Position numbers and translations under genes: made by a program
Shown here: positions 42,547-51,741 of the stretch, piece after piece
How the letters are laid out: the number at the start of each line of letters is the position of its first letter
How positions within the stretch are numbered: position 1 is the stretch's first letter
Source: CAIMUX01 sp964473865
GTDB taxonomy: Bacteria > Eisenbacteria > RBG-16-71-46 > CAIMUX01
Length of the DNA: 64,000 nucleotides
Direction of reading: 5' to 3'
NCBI GenBank assembly: GCA_964473865.1
Contig: CAYYQN010000003.1
Coordinates: forward strand, 62,001-126,000
The notes under the pieces: generated by a model
Told to the model about the DNA's origin: nothing
The model's input: the letters and a program-made list of their open reading frames with translations, nothing else
The model's database searches: none

Positions 42547-44271
42547 ATGCGACGTTCTCCGTTCCGACCCCCGGCGGCCGCTCTCCTGCTGGCCGCGATG
42601 TCTGTCGCTCCATCGATCGCCGCGATGCACACGCACACCTCTCCCGATGGCTGGGAGACGGCGGTCTGCACCTGTCGGCCGGCCACCGCCGCGGAGTCTG
42701 CCGATCAGTCGGTCAGCCCCGATGGTTGGGTTCAGGACGAGCCGCGGGCATCGTTCCGCCGGGGCGCCGTGCCGCTCCCATTGACGCCGGACTGGGTGGG
42801 CACGCGCATCCGGGCCACCGGCGGGCTGGCCTGGGGGGATGCCGACGGCGATGGCGATCTGGATCTCGCCGTGGGCACCTACTTCGCCAACCAGTACCCG
42901 CCGCTCGCGGACTACTACAACTTCATCTACCTGAATCAGGACGGCACCCTGGAGGCGAATCCGAGCTGGATCTCCGCGGACCAGAAGCACACCGGCGACG
43001 TGCAGTGGGGCGACTTCAACGGGGATCTGAGACCAGACCTCTTCTGCGCCAACGGAGGTTCCTCGCTGCACCCCAGCCAGGTCTTCTACGGACAGGCCGG
43101 TCTCATCCCGACCACGCCGGGTTGGACCGCCGCGACCGCTCCCTGGTCCACGGATGCGGCAGTGGCTGATTTCGACCTCGATGGCGATCTGGACGTTGCT
43201 CTCTCCGCCCAGGGGAATACCGCCAACCCCTACCGGCCGGTCTACCTGTTCCGCAATACCGGCACCGGACTCCAGACCAGCGCATTCTGGCAGTCGAGCC
43301 AGGTCGGGATCACCAGCGCGGCCGACTGGGGCGACATGGATGGTGACATGTATCCCGAGCTGGCGGTGTCCGGTTGGGTGGACTGGCAGACCGGCGTCTT
43401 CCGCAACCTGGGCACGACGCTGGACCCGGACTTCTGCTGGACGACGGGACACCCCGAGCGGACCGACAAGGGAATCGGCTGGAGCGACGTCGATGGAGAC
43501 AGCCACCTGGATCTCGCGGTGGGGGGAAATGGCGATCCCAACTGGCTGTTCCACAATGAGGGCTCCATGCTGGCGGCGCTGCCGGAATGGTCCTCGACCG
43601 AGGCGTATCACGGCTGCCAGGATCTGGTCTGGGTCGACGTCGATGGCGACGGCGATGAGGACCTGGGTACGATTCACTTCAGTACCGGGCACGTTCGCAT
43701 CCACCTCAACAACGAGGGTGTTCTCTCGACAATCGCCGACTGGCAGTACGACGCCGCCTCCAGCGGCTCGGCCCTGGCCTTCGGCGACGTAAACGGCGAT
43801 CAGATGCCCGACCTGGCCATCGGCGTGGCCAATGGTCCGATCGAACTGTTTCTGAATACCGGGTCCGCCGCGGCAATGCCGGAAGAGGCCGCGGACCTGC
43901 GCGGATCCGCCACGCGCCTCGCCGCCTGGCCCAATCCCTTTCGGGGCCGCGTGCAGTTCCGCCTGGAGAGTGATCAACCGATGCGTGAGGCGCGCGTCGA
44001 AGTGTGGAACGCCGCCGGGCGGCGCATCGCCATCCTGCGGACCCCGGAGAGTCGAGGCGCGAACGGAGGGACCGGGGAGTTTGTCGGGGCCGGAAGTCGG
44101 ACTGGAGGAGTGGCGGTGCCCACGGCGCGTCGAACCTGGATGCTCTCCTGGGACCCGTCTGACGTCTCGCGGAGCCTGCCGGCCGGCGTCTACTGCGCGC
44201 GCGCCTGGGCCCGAACCGACGGGGGGCAGGTCGTGACGGCCGTGTCCCGGGTGGTCCACCTGACGCGGTAA
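42547..44271 (+). CDS. Secreted FG-GAP/VCBS-repeat protein with FlgD-like C-terminal sorting domain
   Basis: 574 residues. A signal peptide lies at about 1-26, then about seven FG-GAP-type repeats with calcium-binding cores (DADGDGDLDLAVG, DFNGDLRPDLF, DFDLDGDLDVALS, DMDGDMYPELAVS, DVDGDSHLDLAVG, DVDGDGDEDLG, DVNGDQMPDLAIG), giving a beta-propeller. The C-terminal domain begins LAAWPNPFRGRVQFRLE and ends with the LPAGVYCARAWA motif of FlgD-Ig/type-IX-like sorting tails. The acidic loops should bind calcium. Likely surface or secreted; ligand unknown. Confidence 0.88.
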   Translation: MRRSPFRPPAAALLLAAMSVAPSIAAMHTHTSPDGWETAVCTCRPATAAESADQSVSPDGWVQDEPRASFRRGAVPLPLTPDWVGTRIRATGGLAWGDADGDGDLDLAVGTYFANQYPPLADYYNFIYLNQDGTLEANPSWISADQKHTGDVQWGDFNGDLRPDLFCANGGSSLHPSQVFYGQAGLIPTTPGWTAATAPWSTDAAVADFDLDGDLDVALSAQGNTANPYRPVYLFRNTGTGLQTSAFWQSSQVGITSAADWGDMDGDMYPELAVSGWVDWQTGVFRNLGTTLDPDFCWTTGHPERTDKGIGWSDVDGDSHLDLAVGGNGDPNWLFHNEGSMLAALPEWSSTEAYHGCQDLVWVDVDGDGDEDLGTIHFSTGHVRIHLNNEGVLSTIADWQYDAASSGSALAFGDVNGDQMPDLAIGVANGPIELFLNTGSAAAMPEEAADLRGSATRLAAWPNPFRGRVQFRLESDQPMREARVEVWNAAGRRIAILRTPESRGANGGTGEFVGAGSRTGGVAVPTARRTWMLSWDPSDVSRSLPAGVYCARAWARTDGGQVVTAVSRVVHLTR

Positions 44272-44382
44272 CGTCCGCTGATTCTTTGCGCCGGCGCTCT
44301 CCTCCCGCCGTTTCGAGACTCCGGGCGGGAGCCGGAGTCGCCCATGAAGGTTGACCGCCCGGGGACAGAAGGAAAGACGCCG

Positions 44383-45936
44383 ATGGATCATCGCCGGCAC
44401 GGTGGAAACGAGAGAGAGCCACGGAAAGGTTGTCCGGGGCGTCGGAGCCGGCTGCGGCGCCATGCCGGACTCCTTCTCCTCTTCCTCTCCTGGACCCTGA
44501 CGACCCGCGCATCGGGCCAGGAGCCCCGGGATGCCCTACCGCCGCCGGTGGTGGATCCCAGCTCGATCGAGATCTGCATGAACTCCCGTTTGTCCCATCA
44601 CGGAGGCTGGAGCGCCGCCGGCACGCAACAGCAGCTGGCCGACGTGCTCCATGCCGCCTCTCGTGCGCCGTCTACATCCGGTCCGCTGACGATCTACGCG
44701 GCGACCTCCGCCAATGTCTATCGGTACGACGCCGCGAACCACGAGCTGATCCTCCACCGGGCGGGCGATCATCGCTCCGATGCCACGGCGGCGTTTGAGG
44801 TGGGGGTGGCCGCGGAGCGGACGACGGACGCCGGCGCGTCCATGCATCTGGCGCAGCTGGAAGCGGCCGCGCTCTGGACCGGAACCGCCGGACAGTTGGC
44901 AAGCTGCCCGCGGGCCAGCGCGACGACCTTTGCGAACAGCAATTGGAGCCCGACCACACCGATCGACATCGTGATCTGCTACGGGATCCGCAGTGTGCCC
45001 GGGCGCACGAGCACCCTGGTCGCGATCTCGTCGGACGGCTCCCTGCCCGATCCGGTCATGGATGGGCCGGTCTATCTGGATGCGGCGCTGGCGAGTCTGG
45101 CCGTCGATTCGACGTTCGCATCCCGGGAGCTGAGCCTGGCGGAGCGGTCCCAGATCCTGTGGGCCGCCTACGGCTGCAGCAACCACACGGCCAGCGGCAA
45201 GGCCGGTCTGGTCTGTTCCTCTGCGGTGGCCAACTACTATCTCACGCGCCGGATCTACCTGGTGACACCGCAAGGCGTGTACCGGTACCACGTGCGCCAG
45301 CCTCCGGGCACAGACGCGACGACCCGGGATCACCGGATCGAGCTGGTGCAGGCGGGCGACGCGGGCCCGCAGCTGCGCGAGGGGGTCGCCGGACTTCCGT
45401 CCGCACCCGATTACCTGGTGATCTGTGTCGGCACCGCGGGTGCGTGGCCGGAGTTGGAGGTCGGGTTTGCCGCGATGGGGGCGGCGCTCGAGGCAACCGG
45501 GCTGAATCTGCAAGCGTTCATCAACTCGGGCCTCACCGCCGAAGAGCAGAACGCCATTCGCGGTGCCACCGGGATCCCCCCCGCGGAGATCCCGATCGGA
45601 ATGGTGTCGCTTGGTGAACCCGGCGGCACGGACGGGGTCGTCTCCGACGCAGCGACCTCCGGTCCGACGCTCTGCATTGCTGGCGGCCCCGTGGTTTCCT
45701 CTTCGGCAACGATCCGCTACACGGTTCCGCGGGCCTGCCTGGTCGATCTGGGAGTCTTCGATTGTCTGGGCCACGTCACGCGGAATCTCCTGGCGGCACA
45801 ACCAGCCGAAGGAGAAGCCACGGTGCGGTGGGACGGCCGGAACGAATCGGGACAGCCGGTTCCATCGGGGGTCTACCTCGTCCGGATGCGGGCGAACGGC
45901 CGGACGAACACAGCGCAGGCGATCATTCTCCGCTGA
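44383..45936 (+). CDS. Exported tandem nitroreductase-like protein with FlgD-like C-terminal domain
   Basis: 517 residues. A signal/anchor lies at about 28-46 (LLLLFLSWTLTTRASG). Two half-similar modules resemble SagB/nitroreductase-type proteins. The first (about 80-210) has LTIYAATSANVYRYDAANHELILHRAGDHR and DAGASMHLAQLEAAALWTGT; the second (about 265-400) has LAERSQILWAAYGCSNH and RRIYLVTPQGVYRYHV. A FlgD-like tail follows (WDGRNESGQPVPSGVYLVRM). The basic FMN-binding 'RRSxR' start is not evident, so flavin binding is uncertain. ATG 44383 follows AAGGAAAG at 8 bases; ATG 44344 is an alternative. Confidence 0.65.
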   Translation: MDHRRHGGNEREPRKGCPGRRSRLRRHAGLLLLFLSWTLTTRASGQEPRDALPPPVVDPSSIEICMNSRLSHHGGWSAAGTQQQLADVLHAASRAPSTSGPLTIYAATSANVYRYDAANHELILHRAGDHRSDATAAFEVGVAAERTTDAGASMHLAQLEAAALWTGTAGQLASCPRASATTFANSNWSPTTPIDIVICYGIRSVPGRTSTLVAISSDGSLPDPVMDGPVYLDAALASLAVDSTFASRELSLAERSQILWAAYGCSNHTASGKAGLVCSSAVANYYLTRRIYLVTPQGVYRYHVRQPPGTDATTRDHRIELVQAGDAGPQLREGVAGLPSAPDYLVICVGTAGAWPELEVGFAAMGAALEATGLNLQAFINSGLTAEEQNAIRGATGIPPAEIPIGMVSLGEPGGTDGVVSDAATSGPTLCIAGGPVVSSSATIRYTVPRACLVDLGVFDCLGHVTRNLLAAQPAEGEATVRWDGRNESGQPVPSGVYLVRMRANGRTNTAQAIILR

Positions 45937-46095
45937 GGGTTGGGACGATCCGTATCGCCTGGCTTCAACGCGTCCGCGAACGTGGCCTGGCCCGCCGGGC
46001 AGAGCCGTCGCCGCAGCAGAGGCTGGTGAGACATGCGGGTTGGTCCGACCCGGTCGGCCGACTGCGGCTCGGCGCGGATCCGTCGGATTGAATGC

Positions 46096-46914
46096 TCAGC
46101 GGCCCCGCTTCACTCCGTCGCCGGTCATCGGCACGAAGCGAACAGGCAGAACGTTTCGTTGGTCGAACCGCCCCTGTTGCCTCTCCACCACGATCAGCTC
46201 TTGCCAGGCATCGCCCACCGGCAGCACCAGGCGGCCGCCTTCGGCGAGCTGTTCCAGCAGGGGTGGGGGAATCTCCGGTGGGGCGCAGGTGACGATGATT
46301 CCGTCAAAAGGGGCGTGCTCTGCCCAGCCCTGGAAACCGTCCCCGCAACGCACGATCACGTTGGCGTACCCGAGTTCGCCGAGAAGACGCTGAGCAGACT
46401 GGGCCAGGGACTCGACGATCTCGATCGTGAAGACCGAATCGGCCAGCTCGGCCAGGATCGCCGCCTGGTATCCGGATCCGGTGCCGATCTCGAGAACCTT
46501 CTCCTTCCCTTTCAGTCCGAGCAGCTCGGTCATGAGCGCCACGATATAGGGCTGGGATATCGTCTGTCCGGCCTCAAGGTGAAGCGGGAAGTCCCCGTAC
46601 GCATAGGGTCGATCGGAAGGTCTCACAAAACGGTGCCGTTCCACCTTGGTCATGGCGTCCAGAACGCGCGCGTCCCGGATGCCTCGAGCCGCGATCTGCT
46701 CCCGCACCATTGCCTGCCGGGCCGCGGCGTCGCCGCGTTCTCCATTTCCCGGAGCGGAGGCGCAAGCCGCGCTCACAATGGCCACCAGGAGAGCGACGTA
46801 GAGCGTGGCGAGACGTTGCTCCGGGATTCGCCGCCGGCGTATCCGGGCAGGGCGCCCGGCGGATCCTGCGTGGTCGCGCGAACCATATCGCCTCCGGGAC
46901 ATAGCGGATTCCAT
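46096..46914 (-). CDS. pcm: Exported (lipoprotein) protein-L-isoaspartate O-methyltransferase
   Basis: 272 residues from ATG 46914 (46902 also possible). An unusual N-terminal region carries Arg-rich residues, a hydrophobic stretch LATLYVALLVAIVSAAC with lipobox (Cys near residue 50), then the full PCMT fold. That fold has MVREQIAARGIRDARVLDAMTKVERHRFV, the SAM motif VLEIGTGSGYQAAILAEL and a post-I region (VIVRCGDGFQGW). The long tail and lipobox imply anchoring outside the cytoplasm, where SAM would not normally be available. The signal may be a real export signal or a retained membrane anchor. Confidence 0.85.
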   Translation of the reverse strand: MESAMSRRRYGSRDHAGSAGRPARIRRRRIPEQRLATLYVALLVAIVSAACASAPGNGERGDAAARQAMVREQIAARGIRDARVLDAMTKVERHRFVRPSDRPYAYGDFPLHLEAGQTISQPYIVALMTELLGLKGKEKVLEIGTGSGYQAAILAELADSVFTIEIVESLAQSAQRLLGELGYANVIVRCGDGFQGWAEHAPFDGIIVTCAPPEIPPPLLEQLAEGGRLVLPVGDAWQELIVVERQQGRFDQRNVLPVRFVPMTGDGVKRGR

Positions 46915-47030
46915 CGGTCCTGGTCCTCGATCTGCATCCTCAGTCCTATCGCTGCCCGGATCCTTCAGTCCGGATCCCTCCGTCCGAGTCACAGTCCGCA
47001 CTCTCCGTTCGCATCGTTCAGTCCGTAGCC

Positions 47031-47594
47031 TCAGCTCCCGTCGTCGGACTGTTTCTTTCGGGACCCCCCTTGCCCCTCCAACATGCGAATTCGTACAAGA
47101 TCCAGCGTCCCCTTCTGTCCCCAGCCCTTCTGGCCCGGGGCCACGGCCGGGCGGAATCTCTCGTAGAGACCGAACGCCTTCTCCGCGAGCTCGGCCGGAG
47201 GAACAGACCGGGCCAGTCGCTGCATCGCCTGCCGGACCCCGGCGAGGTCTTCCCCGAACGCCTTCTCCAGATAGGAGCGGACCTGCGCGGGGTCGATCGG
47301 GGCATCTTTGACGACGGCGCGGATCCCCTCGGATGTGTGTTTCGTGGGAATCGCTCGGCCGCAGAGGTCAATCCACATCTCTTCCCCGAGGCCGGACTTC
47401 TGCGCCGTCTTTCTCGGAGCCGTCTCAGGAGGCTTGAAGATGCCGAGGTGGCGGCCCTTGGATTGAGCGGTGAGACCGGCCACGGCTTTGCCCAGGGTCA
47501 GCGCGGTGGCGGCGTCGAAACCCAGCCGCTCGGCTACCACCGAGGCCCAGAGGGTCAGAACAGGAGCGCGATTGACGGTGATCCGGTCCGGCAT
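47031..47594 (-). CDS. Conserved protein of unknown function
   Basis: 187 residues, starting MPDRITVNRAPVLTLWASVVAERLGFD. It contains ALTLGKAVAGLTAQSKGRHLGIF and a later EEMWIDLCGRAIPTKHTSEGIRAV, then a helical region and a Lys-rich tail (SRKKQSDD). I recall near-identical N-termini in many environmental genomes, always as hypothetical protein. No catalytic motif recognised, soluble and basic. ATG 47594 was preferred over the longer frame because the conserved block begins there. Confidence 0.75.
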   Translation of the reverse strand: MPDRITVNRAPVLTLWASVVAERLGFDAATALTLGKAVAGLTAQSKGRHLGIFKPPETAPRKTAQKSGLGEEMWIDLCGRAIPTKHTSEGIRAVVKDAPIDPAQVRSYLEKAFGEDLAGVRQAMQRLARSVPPAELAEKAFGLYERFRPAVAPGQKGWGQKGTLDLVRIRMLEGQGGSRKKQSDDGS

Positions 47595-47725
47595 CACCCC
47601 GATCTTATCACCGGATCTATCCCGGGGAACCAGCACCCTGCCAAGGAAGGGGCTGCGGTGGTTTCGGGCCGCATCGCGACCCGGGCCGGCGCTCGGACGG
47701 CAGCATCATGCGCCCGGCGCGGGTT

Positions 47726-48703
47726 CTAGCGCGCGCCGGGGCGGCGCCCGGAACTCAAGGTTCCACAAAGGAAACCGGTGCCGCGCGCGAGATGGCAGGA
47801 TGCCAACAGGGCGGGCGTGATGGCCAGGACCGCGAGCCTGCGCCGCTTCCACGCGCCCTGAATGGAGACGCCAAGGATCATTACGGCGTAGACGGCGACC
47901 CCGGCGGCCAGCGCCACGCGGGCCATTGGCTGAACCGGCGAGGCAACCGCCAACACGGGCATGGCAAGAACGGCCGCCGCCAGCACGGAGTGCGCCCACC
48001 GATGCAGGCCGAACCTGCCGGCCACGACAGCCATCCGGAAGTTCCTTCGCACAAACGACCGAAAGGTGGTGTCGCGTCGATGCCCGATCCGCAGCTCCTC
48101 GGCAAAGACGATCCGAAACCCCTTCGTTCGAGCCCTCTCGGCCAGCTCCACGTCCTCATGGACGAGAATGGTCTCGTCGAAGACGCCCGTTAGCAACGAG
48201 GTGGTGACGCCGCGAGATAGGGCCATGTTCCAGAGCCGCGGATAGTAGCGGCCGGTTCGCACGCCCTTTCCGCGACGCAACCCACCGCTGCCCAGAAAGG
48301 ATTGCAGCACGTGGTCCAGCGCCAGGTCGAACGCCGAGCCATCCGTCACCAGCTCGTCGACGCCGCCAATGATGCCCGCGCCGGGCTCTCGCGCGATGAC
48401 GGCGGCAAGGGTCCGCAGCCAGTCCGGACGGATCAGACAGTCGTCGTCGGCGAACGCCAGCCAGTCTCCCCGAGCCGCGGCGCAGGCGGCGTTCAAAGCG
48501 GCGGAGCGATTCGCCGTATCTACCGAGATCGTGCGCATCGGGTAGGGCGCGCCGGCCGATGGCACCTCCTCGCGGCCGGCGATGACGACCTCGAATCGCT
48601 CCCGCGGATAGTCGAGTTGCCGGATCGAGTCCAAGGTCTCGCGAAGCAGCACGCCTCCGTGACACACCGGTAGGATGATCGAGAAGTCGATTTCGGAACT
48701 CAT
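47726..48703 (-). CDS. Family 2 glycosyltransferase with C-terminal membrane helices
   Basis: A 325-residue GT-A protein. It has FSIILPVCHGGVLLRETLDSIRQLDYP, a DxD-type LAFADDDCLIRPDWL (about 93-107), LWNMALSRGVTTSLLTGVFDE and a HEDVELAERARTKGF region. Three hydrophobic segments lie near 230-300. The much longer open frame upstream runs into the divergent region and is not coding. It is transcribed away from the MFS gene. Acceptor unknown. Confidence 0.85.
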   Translation of the reverse strand: MSSEIDFSIILPVCHGGVLLRETLDSIRQLDYPRERFEVVIAGREEVPSAGAPYPMRTISVDTANRSAALNAACAAARGDWLAFADDDCLIRPDWLRTLAAVIAREPGAGIIGGVDELVTDGSAFDLALDHVLQSFLGSGGLRRGKGVRTGRYYPRLWNMALSRGVTTSLLTGVFDETILVHEDVELAERARTKGFRIVFAEELRIGHRRDTTFRSFVRRNFRMAVVAGRFGLHRWAHSVLAAAVLAMPVLAVASPVQPMARVALAAGVAVYAVMILGVSIQGAWKRRRLAVLAITPALLASCHLARGTGFLCGTLSSGRRPGAR

Positions 48704-48775
48704 GAGGGGCAGAGGATAGCACCCGGGCGGAGACGGCACGACGCAGGAATCGGTGGACGGCCCGCCTGAGACCGG

Positions 48776-48790
48776 TCTGACGACGTCAGA
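48776..48790. promoter_or_regulatory. Short perfect palindrome in the divergent glycosyltransferase/MFS gap
   Basis: TCTGACGACGTCAGA is a 15-base odd palindrome about 155 bases before the MFS start and about 75 before the glycosyltransferase start. It may be an operator; no regulator is adjacent. Confidence 0.35.
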
Positions 48791-48944
48791 AGGGCGAGTT
48801 CGAGTAACCCGGGAGGGCCGGTTCGGAAGGTGAGCGCCGCCCATGCGCAAACGTGCGGTTGCGAGCGTCGGGAGGATGTTCGACACTGCGTGGGCGGCGC
48901 CCCGAGCGCCGGCCCCAACGCGAAGAGACGGGAGGCACGAATCC

Positions 48945-50312
48945 GTGGCCGAGTCTGTGAGGGTCAACGACGCCCGCGAGATCCGCGGTTGGGCCATGTA
49001 CGACTGGGCCAACAGCGCGTTCAGCACCACGGTGGGCACGGTCTTCCTTGGTCCGTATGTGGCCAATCTGGCCCGGGCCGCAGCCGCGCAGGGCGGCAGC
49101 CCGACCGTCTCGTTCTTCGGGATCCCGGTGGCGCCCGACTCCTTCCTGCCGTACTGCATTTCGCTCTCGGTCGGTTTGCAGGTGTTGTTCCTGCCCATTC
49201 TCGGCGCGATCGCCGACTTCTCGCACCGGCGCAAGCAGATGATGCAGCTATTCGCCACTCTGGGCGCCGCCGTCACCGTTGCGCTGTTCTTCGTCAGCGG
49301 GAGCCTATGGTGGCTGGGCGGGGTCCTCTACCTCATCGGCAATCTCGCCTTCGGCGCGGCCATGGTGTTCTACAACGCCTATCTGCCGGACATCTCGACC
49401 GAAGACCGGCGCGACCGGACGTCGTCGTTCGGGTGGGCGATGGGCTACCTGGGCGGCGGGGTGATGCTGCTCTTGAACCTGCTCTTCTACCAGTTTCGCG
49501 ATCGGCTGGGCGTGCCGACCGGCCTGGCGGTCCGCGTCAATCTGGCCTCGGCCGGAGTCTGGTGGCTCGGCTGGTCATGTTGGACCTGGGCGACGCTCCG
49601 TCCCCGCGGCGCCTCGCGGCCGCTTCCGGCCGGCGAGACATACCTGACCGCCGGGTTCAATCAGCTTCGCCGGACGATTCGCGAAGCCTCTCGATACCGT
49701 CACACCTTGCGCTTCCTGCTCTCCTACCTGGTGTACAACGACGGGATCCAGACTGTGATTGCCGTGGCCGCGGTCTTTGCCGCCGCCCCATTGACCCAGG
49801 GAGGCCTTCAGATCGACCAGGGGACCCTGACCATGGTCATCCTGATGATCCAGTTCGTGGCGTTCGGCGGAGCGTTGCTCTGGGGGCGGCTGGCCGAGCG
49901 GATCGGCGCGCGGCGATCCCTCCTTCTCAGCCTGGCGATCTGGTGCCTGGTGGTCATCTATGCCTGTGTCGGGCTGCGAGGGGCCGGCCGGGTGGCGGAA
50001 TTCTGGGTGCTGGGCGCGGCGATCGCGGTCGTCCTGGGCGGCAGCCAGGCCATCAGTCGCAGCCTGTTCTCGAAGATGATTCCTCCCGGCAAGGAGGCCG
50101 AGTTCTTCTCGATCTACGAGGTGGGCGAGCGGGGAACGTCCTGGATCGGCCCGTTGATCTTTGGTCTGGTGAATCAATCCACGGGCGGCCTCAGGCCAGC
50201 GATGCTCTCGCTCGTGGTCTTCTTTGTGGCGGGGGCGGCGTTGCTGGCGTTCTTCGTGGATGTGCCGCGAGCGATCGCGGAATCGGGGCAGCGAGAGGCG
50301 GCAGCGGGCTGA
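48945..50312 (+). CDS. MFS transporter of the UMF1/Atg22 type
   Basis: A 455-residue protein with twelve predicted helices. The N-terminal signature IRGWAMYDWANSAFSTTVGTVFLGPY identifies the UMF1/Atg22-like family. LGAIADFSHRRKQMM is the intracellular loop-2 motif, and GGSQAISRSLFSKMIPPGKEAEFFSIYEVGERG is the conserved second-half loop. GTG 48945 follows GGGAGG by about 9 bases. By family knowledge members relate to vacuolar amino-acid efflux or unknown solutes; the substrate here is unknown. Confidence 0.9.
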   Translation: MAESVRVNDAREIRGWAMYDWANSAFSTTVGTVFLGPYVANLARAAAAQGGSPTVSFFGIPVAPDSFLPYCISLSVGLQVLFLPILGAIADFSHRRKQMMQLFATLGAAVTVALFFVSGSLWWLGGVLYLIGNLAFGAAMVFYNAYLPDISTEDRRDRTSSFGWAMGYLGGGVMLLLNLLFYQFRDRLGVPTGLAVRVNLASAGVWWLGWSCWTWATLRPRGASRPLPAGETYLTAGFNQLRRTIREASRYRHTLRFLLSYLVYNDGIQTVIAVAAVFAAAPLTQGGLQIDQGTLTMVILMIQFVAFGGALLWGRLAERIGARRSLLLSLAIWCLVVIYACVGLRGAGRVAEFWVLGAAIAVVLGGSQAISRSLFSKMIPPGKEAEFFSIYEVGERGTSWIGPLIFGLVNQSTGGLRPAMLSLVVFFVAGAALLAFFVDVPRAIAESGQREAAAG

Positions 50313-50315
50313 GCC

Positions 50316-51560
50316 TTAGGCTGAACCAGGTGGCCCCCCGATAAGAAACTCCTTCCATGTCGTGGCTTTCACGCCCGCGCGTTCCGCCGTGGGCAGGTCA
50401 GCGCGATCACAGAGGACAATCGGGCGGAACTCCGGATTCCTCCGGGTGAATTCGAGAAGCCCCTTCAGGTCGCTCATCTGGAACCGGCCTGCCTTCACTT
50501 CGACCGCCCAGGACCCCCAACTCCCCTCGAACACGCCATCGACCTCGAGTGGCTCTTCGCGCCAGTACGAGACGCGCTGTCCCGCGTTCCAGGCGTGGGC
50601 AAGGCACGCGTTCTCGACCCATCGTCCGAACCGCGCGGGATCAGAGTCGGAGCCGGCCACTCCCTGCGGAGCCATCACCGCGACCAGCGCGTTGCTCAGC
50701 GTGACGAGCTTGGGTGGAGACGCCCGGCGGCGCGGGGCGCTCTTCACATACTTGGGTATCGGTGCGACGAGGAACGCTTCCTCCAGGAGGGTGAGGTAGT
50801 GCGCAATCGTCTCGAGCGCACCGGCGTCCTGAAGCTGTCCCTGGATCTTCTGCAAGGAGATGATCCCCGCGGGTGATGAGGCGGCCATACCGAACACTTG
50901 CCGGAGGAGCGCCGGCCGCCGCACCGTCGAGAGCGCGAGGATGTCGCGCCCAATGGCCGGCTCCAGGATGGAGTCACGAACGTATGCCGACCAGCGGAGG
51001 TGGTCCGCACGCAGGGGAAAGGCTCCGGGGTACGAGCCGATGCGCACCACAAGGTCCGCCGCCTCCTCCGCGTTGAGCTTGAAGACCTCTGCGAGCGAGG
51101 CGGCCGACCAGTGGGTCAGGGTCAGCCGTTCGAAACGACCGGCCAGCGTCTCGCGGGAGCCGGCTGCAAGGTCGAGCGCGGAAGAACCCGTGGCCACGAT
51201 GTGAACCGGGACCCGGCGGCGCCGGAAGCCGTCCGTGATCCCCTTGAGCCGTGCGGCCCAGTCGTGGAGCAGGTGCGTTTCGTCGAGGAGAACGATGGCA
51301 CGCCCCTGAGCGTTGGCGATCTCCTCCGCCTGGCCAAAGAGCCGCTCCCAGAATCCGGGAAGCGCTGCCTCGGGAGCGTCGGCGGCGCCATAGATCGCCT
51401 GTCGCCCGAACCGGTCGGCGAGTTCCAAGAGCAGCGTGGTCTTGCCGACCTGGCGGGGACCCGCAAGCAGTTGGATGCGGCCGGGAGCGGGCTCGCCGAG
51501 GCGCCTGGTGAGCAGATCCCGGCATGCGGGATAGCCGAGTGGAAAGCTGTCCGCGGTCAT
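50316..51560 (-). CDS. AAA ATPase with DUF4143 domain
   Basis: A 414-residue protein. Walker A is GPRQVGKTT (residues about 34-42), Walker B/sensor is VLLDETHLL, and sensor-1 Ser/Asn lies in VATGSSALDL. A linker and C-terminal DUF4143 nuclease-like domain follow, with SYWREEPLEVDGVFEGSWGSWAVEVKAG, where the D-x(n)-E-V-K arrangement recalls PD-(D/E)XK nucleases. Common in mobile or stress-linked loci; a role in DNA binding or defence is suspected in the family but not established. ATG 51560. Confidence 0.9.
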   Translation of the reverse strand: MTADSFPLGYPACRDLLTRRLGEPAPGRIQLLAGPRQVGKTTLLLELADRFGRQAIYGAADAPEAALPGFWERLFGQAEEIANAQGRAIVLLDETHLLHDWAARLKGITDGFRRRRVPVHIVATGSSALDLAAGSRETLAGRFERLTLTHWSAASLAEVFKLNAEEAADLVVRIGSYPGAFPLRADHLRWSAYVRDSILEPAIGRDILALSTVRRPALLRQVFGMAASSPAGIISLQKIQGQLQDAGALETIAHYLTLLEEAFLVAPIPKYVKSAPRRRASPPKLVTLSNALVAVMAPQGVAGSDSDPARFGRWVENACLAHAWNAGQRVSYWREEPLEVDGVFEGSWGSWAVEVKAGRFQMSDLKGLLEFTRRNPEFRPIVLCDRADLPTAERAGVKATTWKEFLIGGPPGSA

Positions 51561-51562
51561 GG

Positions 51563-51583
51563 TCGAATAATTATTCGATTATA
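51563..51583 (-). promoter_or_regulatory. Palindrome and -10 element immediately upstream of the AAA-DUF4143 gene
   Basis: TCGAATAATTATTCGA (51563-51578) is a perfect 16-base palindrome only 2 bases before the ATG, and it directly abuts a consensus TATAAT (51583-51578, minus strand). The transcript would begin inside the palindrome with an almost absent leader and no Shine-Dalgarno. Confidence 0.6.
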
Positions 51584-51741
51584 ACCGACAGTCAAGAGCA
51601 TTCGCCGCGTGTCACGTAATCTGTTTCTTCGCTGTAGGTTATTGCGCCTGTCGACGCGCCACGGCATCGAACTCGTCGTCGCGCCTCGGCGCGAACCGAT
51701 CGGCGCGGCAAGAGCGGTTGACCGGGTGTTTCCGCGCCCGG

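Noticed and set aside
46920..47030. Recurring CAGTCC words upstream of pcm
   Set aside because: Irregular spacing and weak similarity; most likely chance in C/T-rich DNA.
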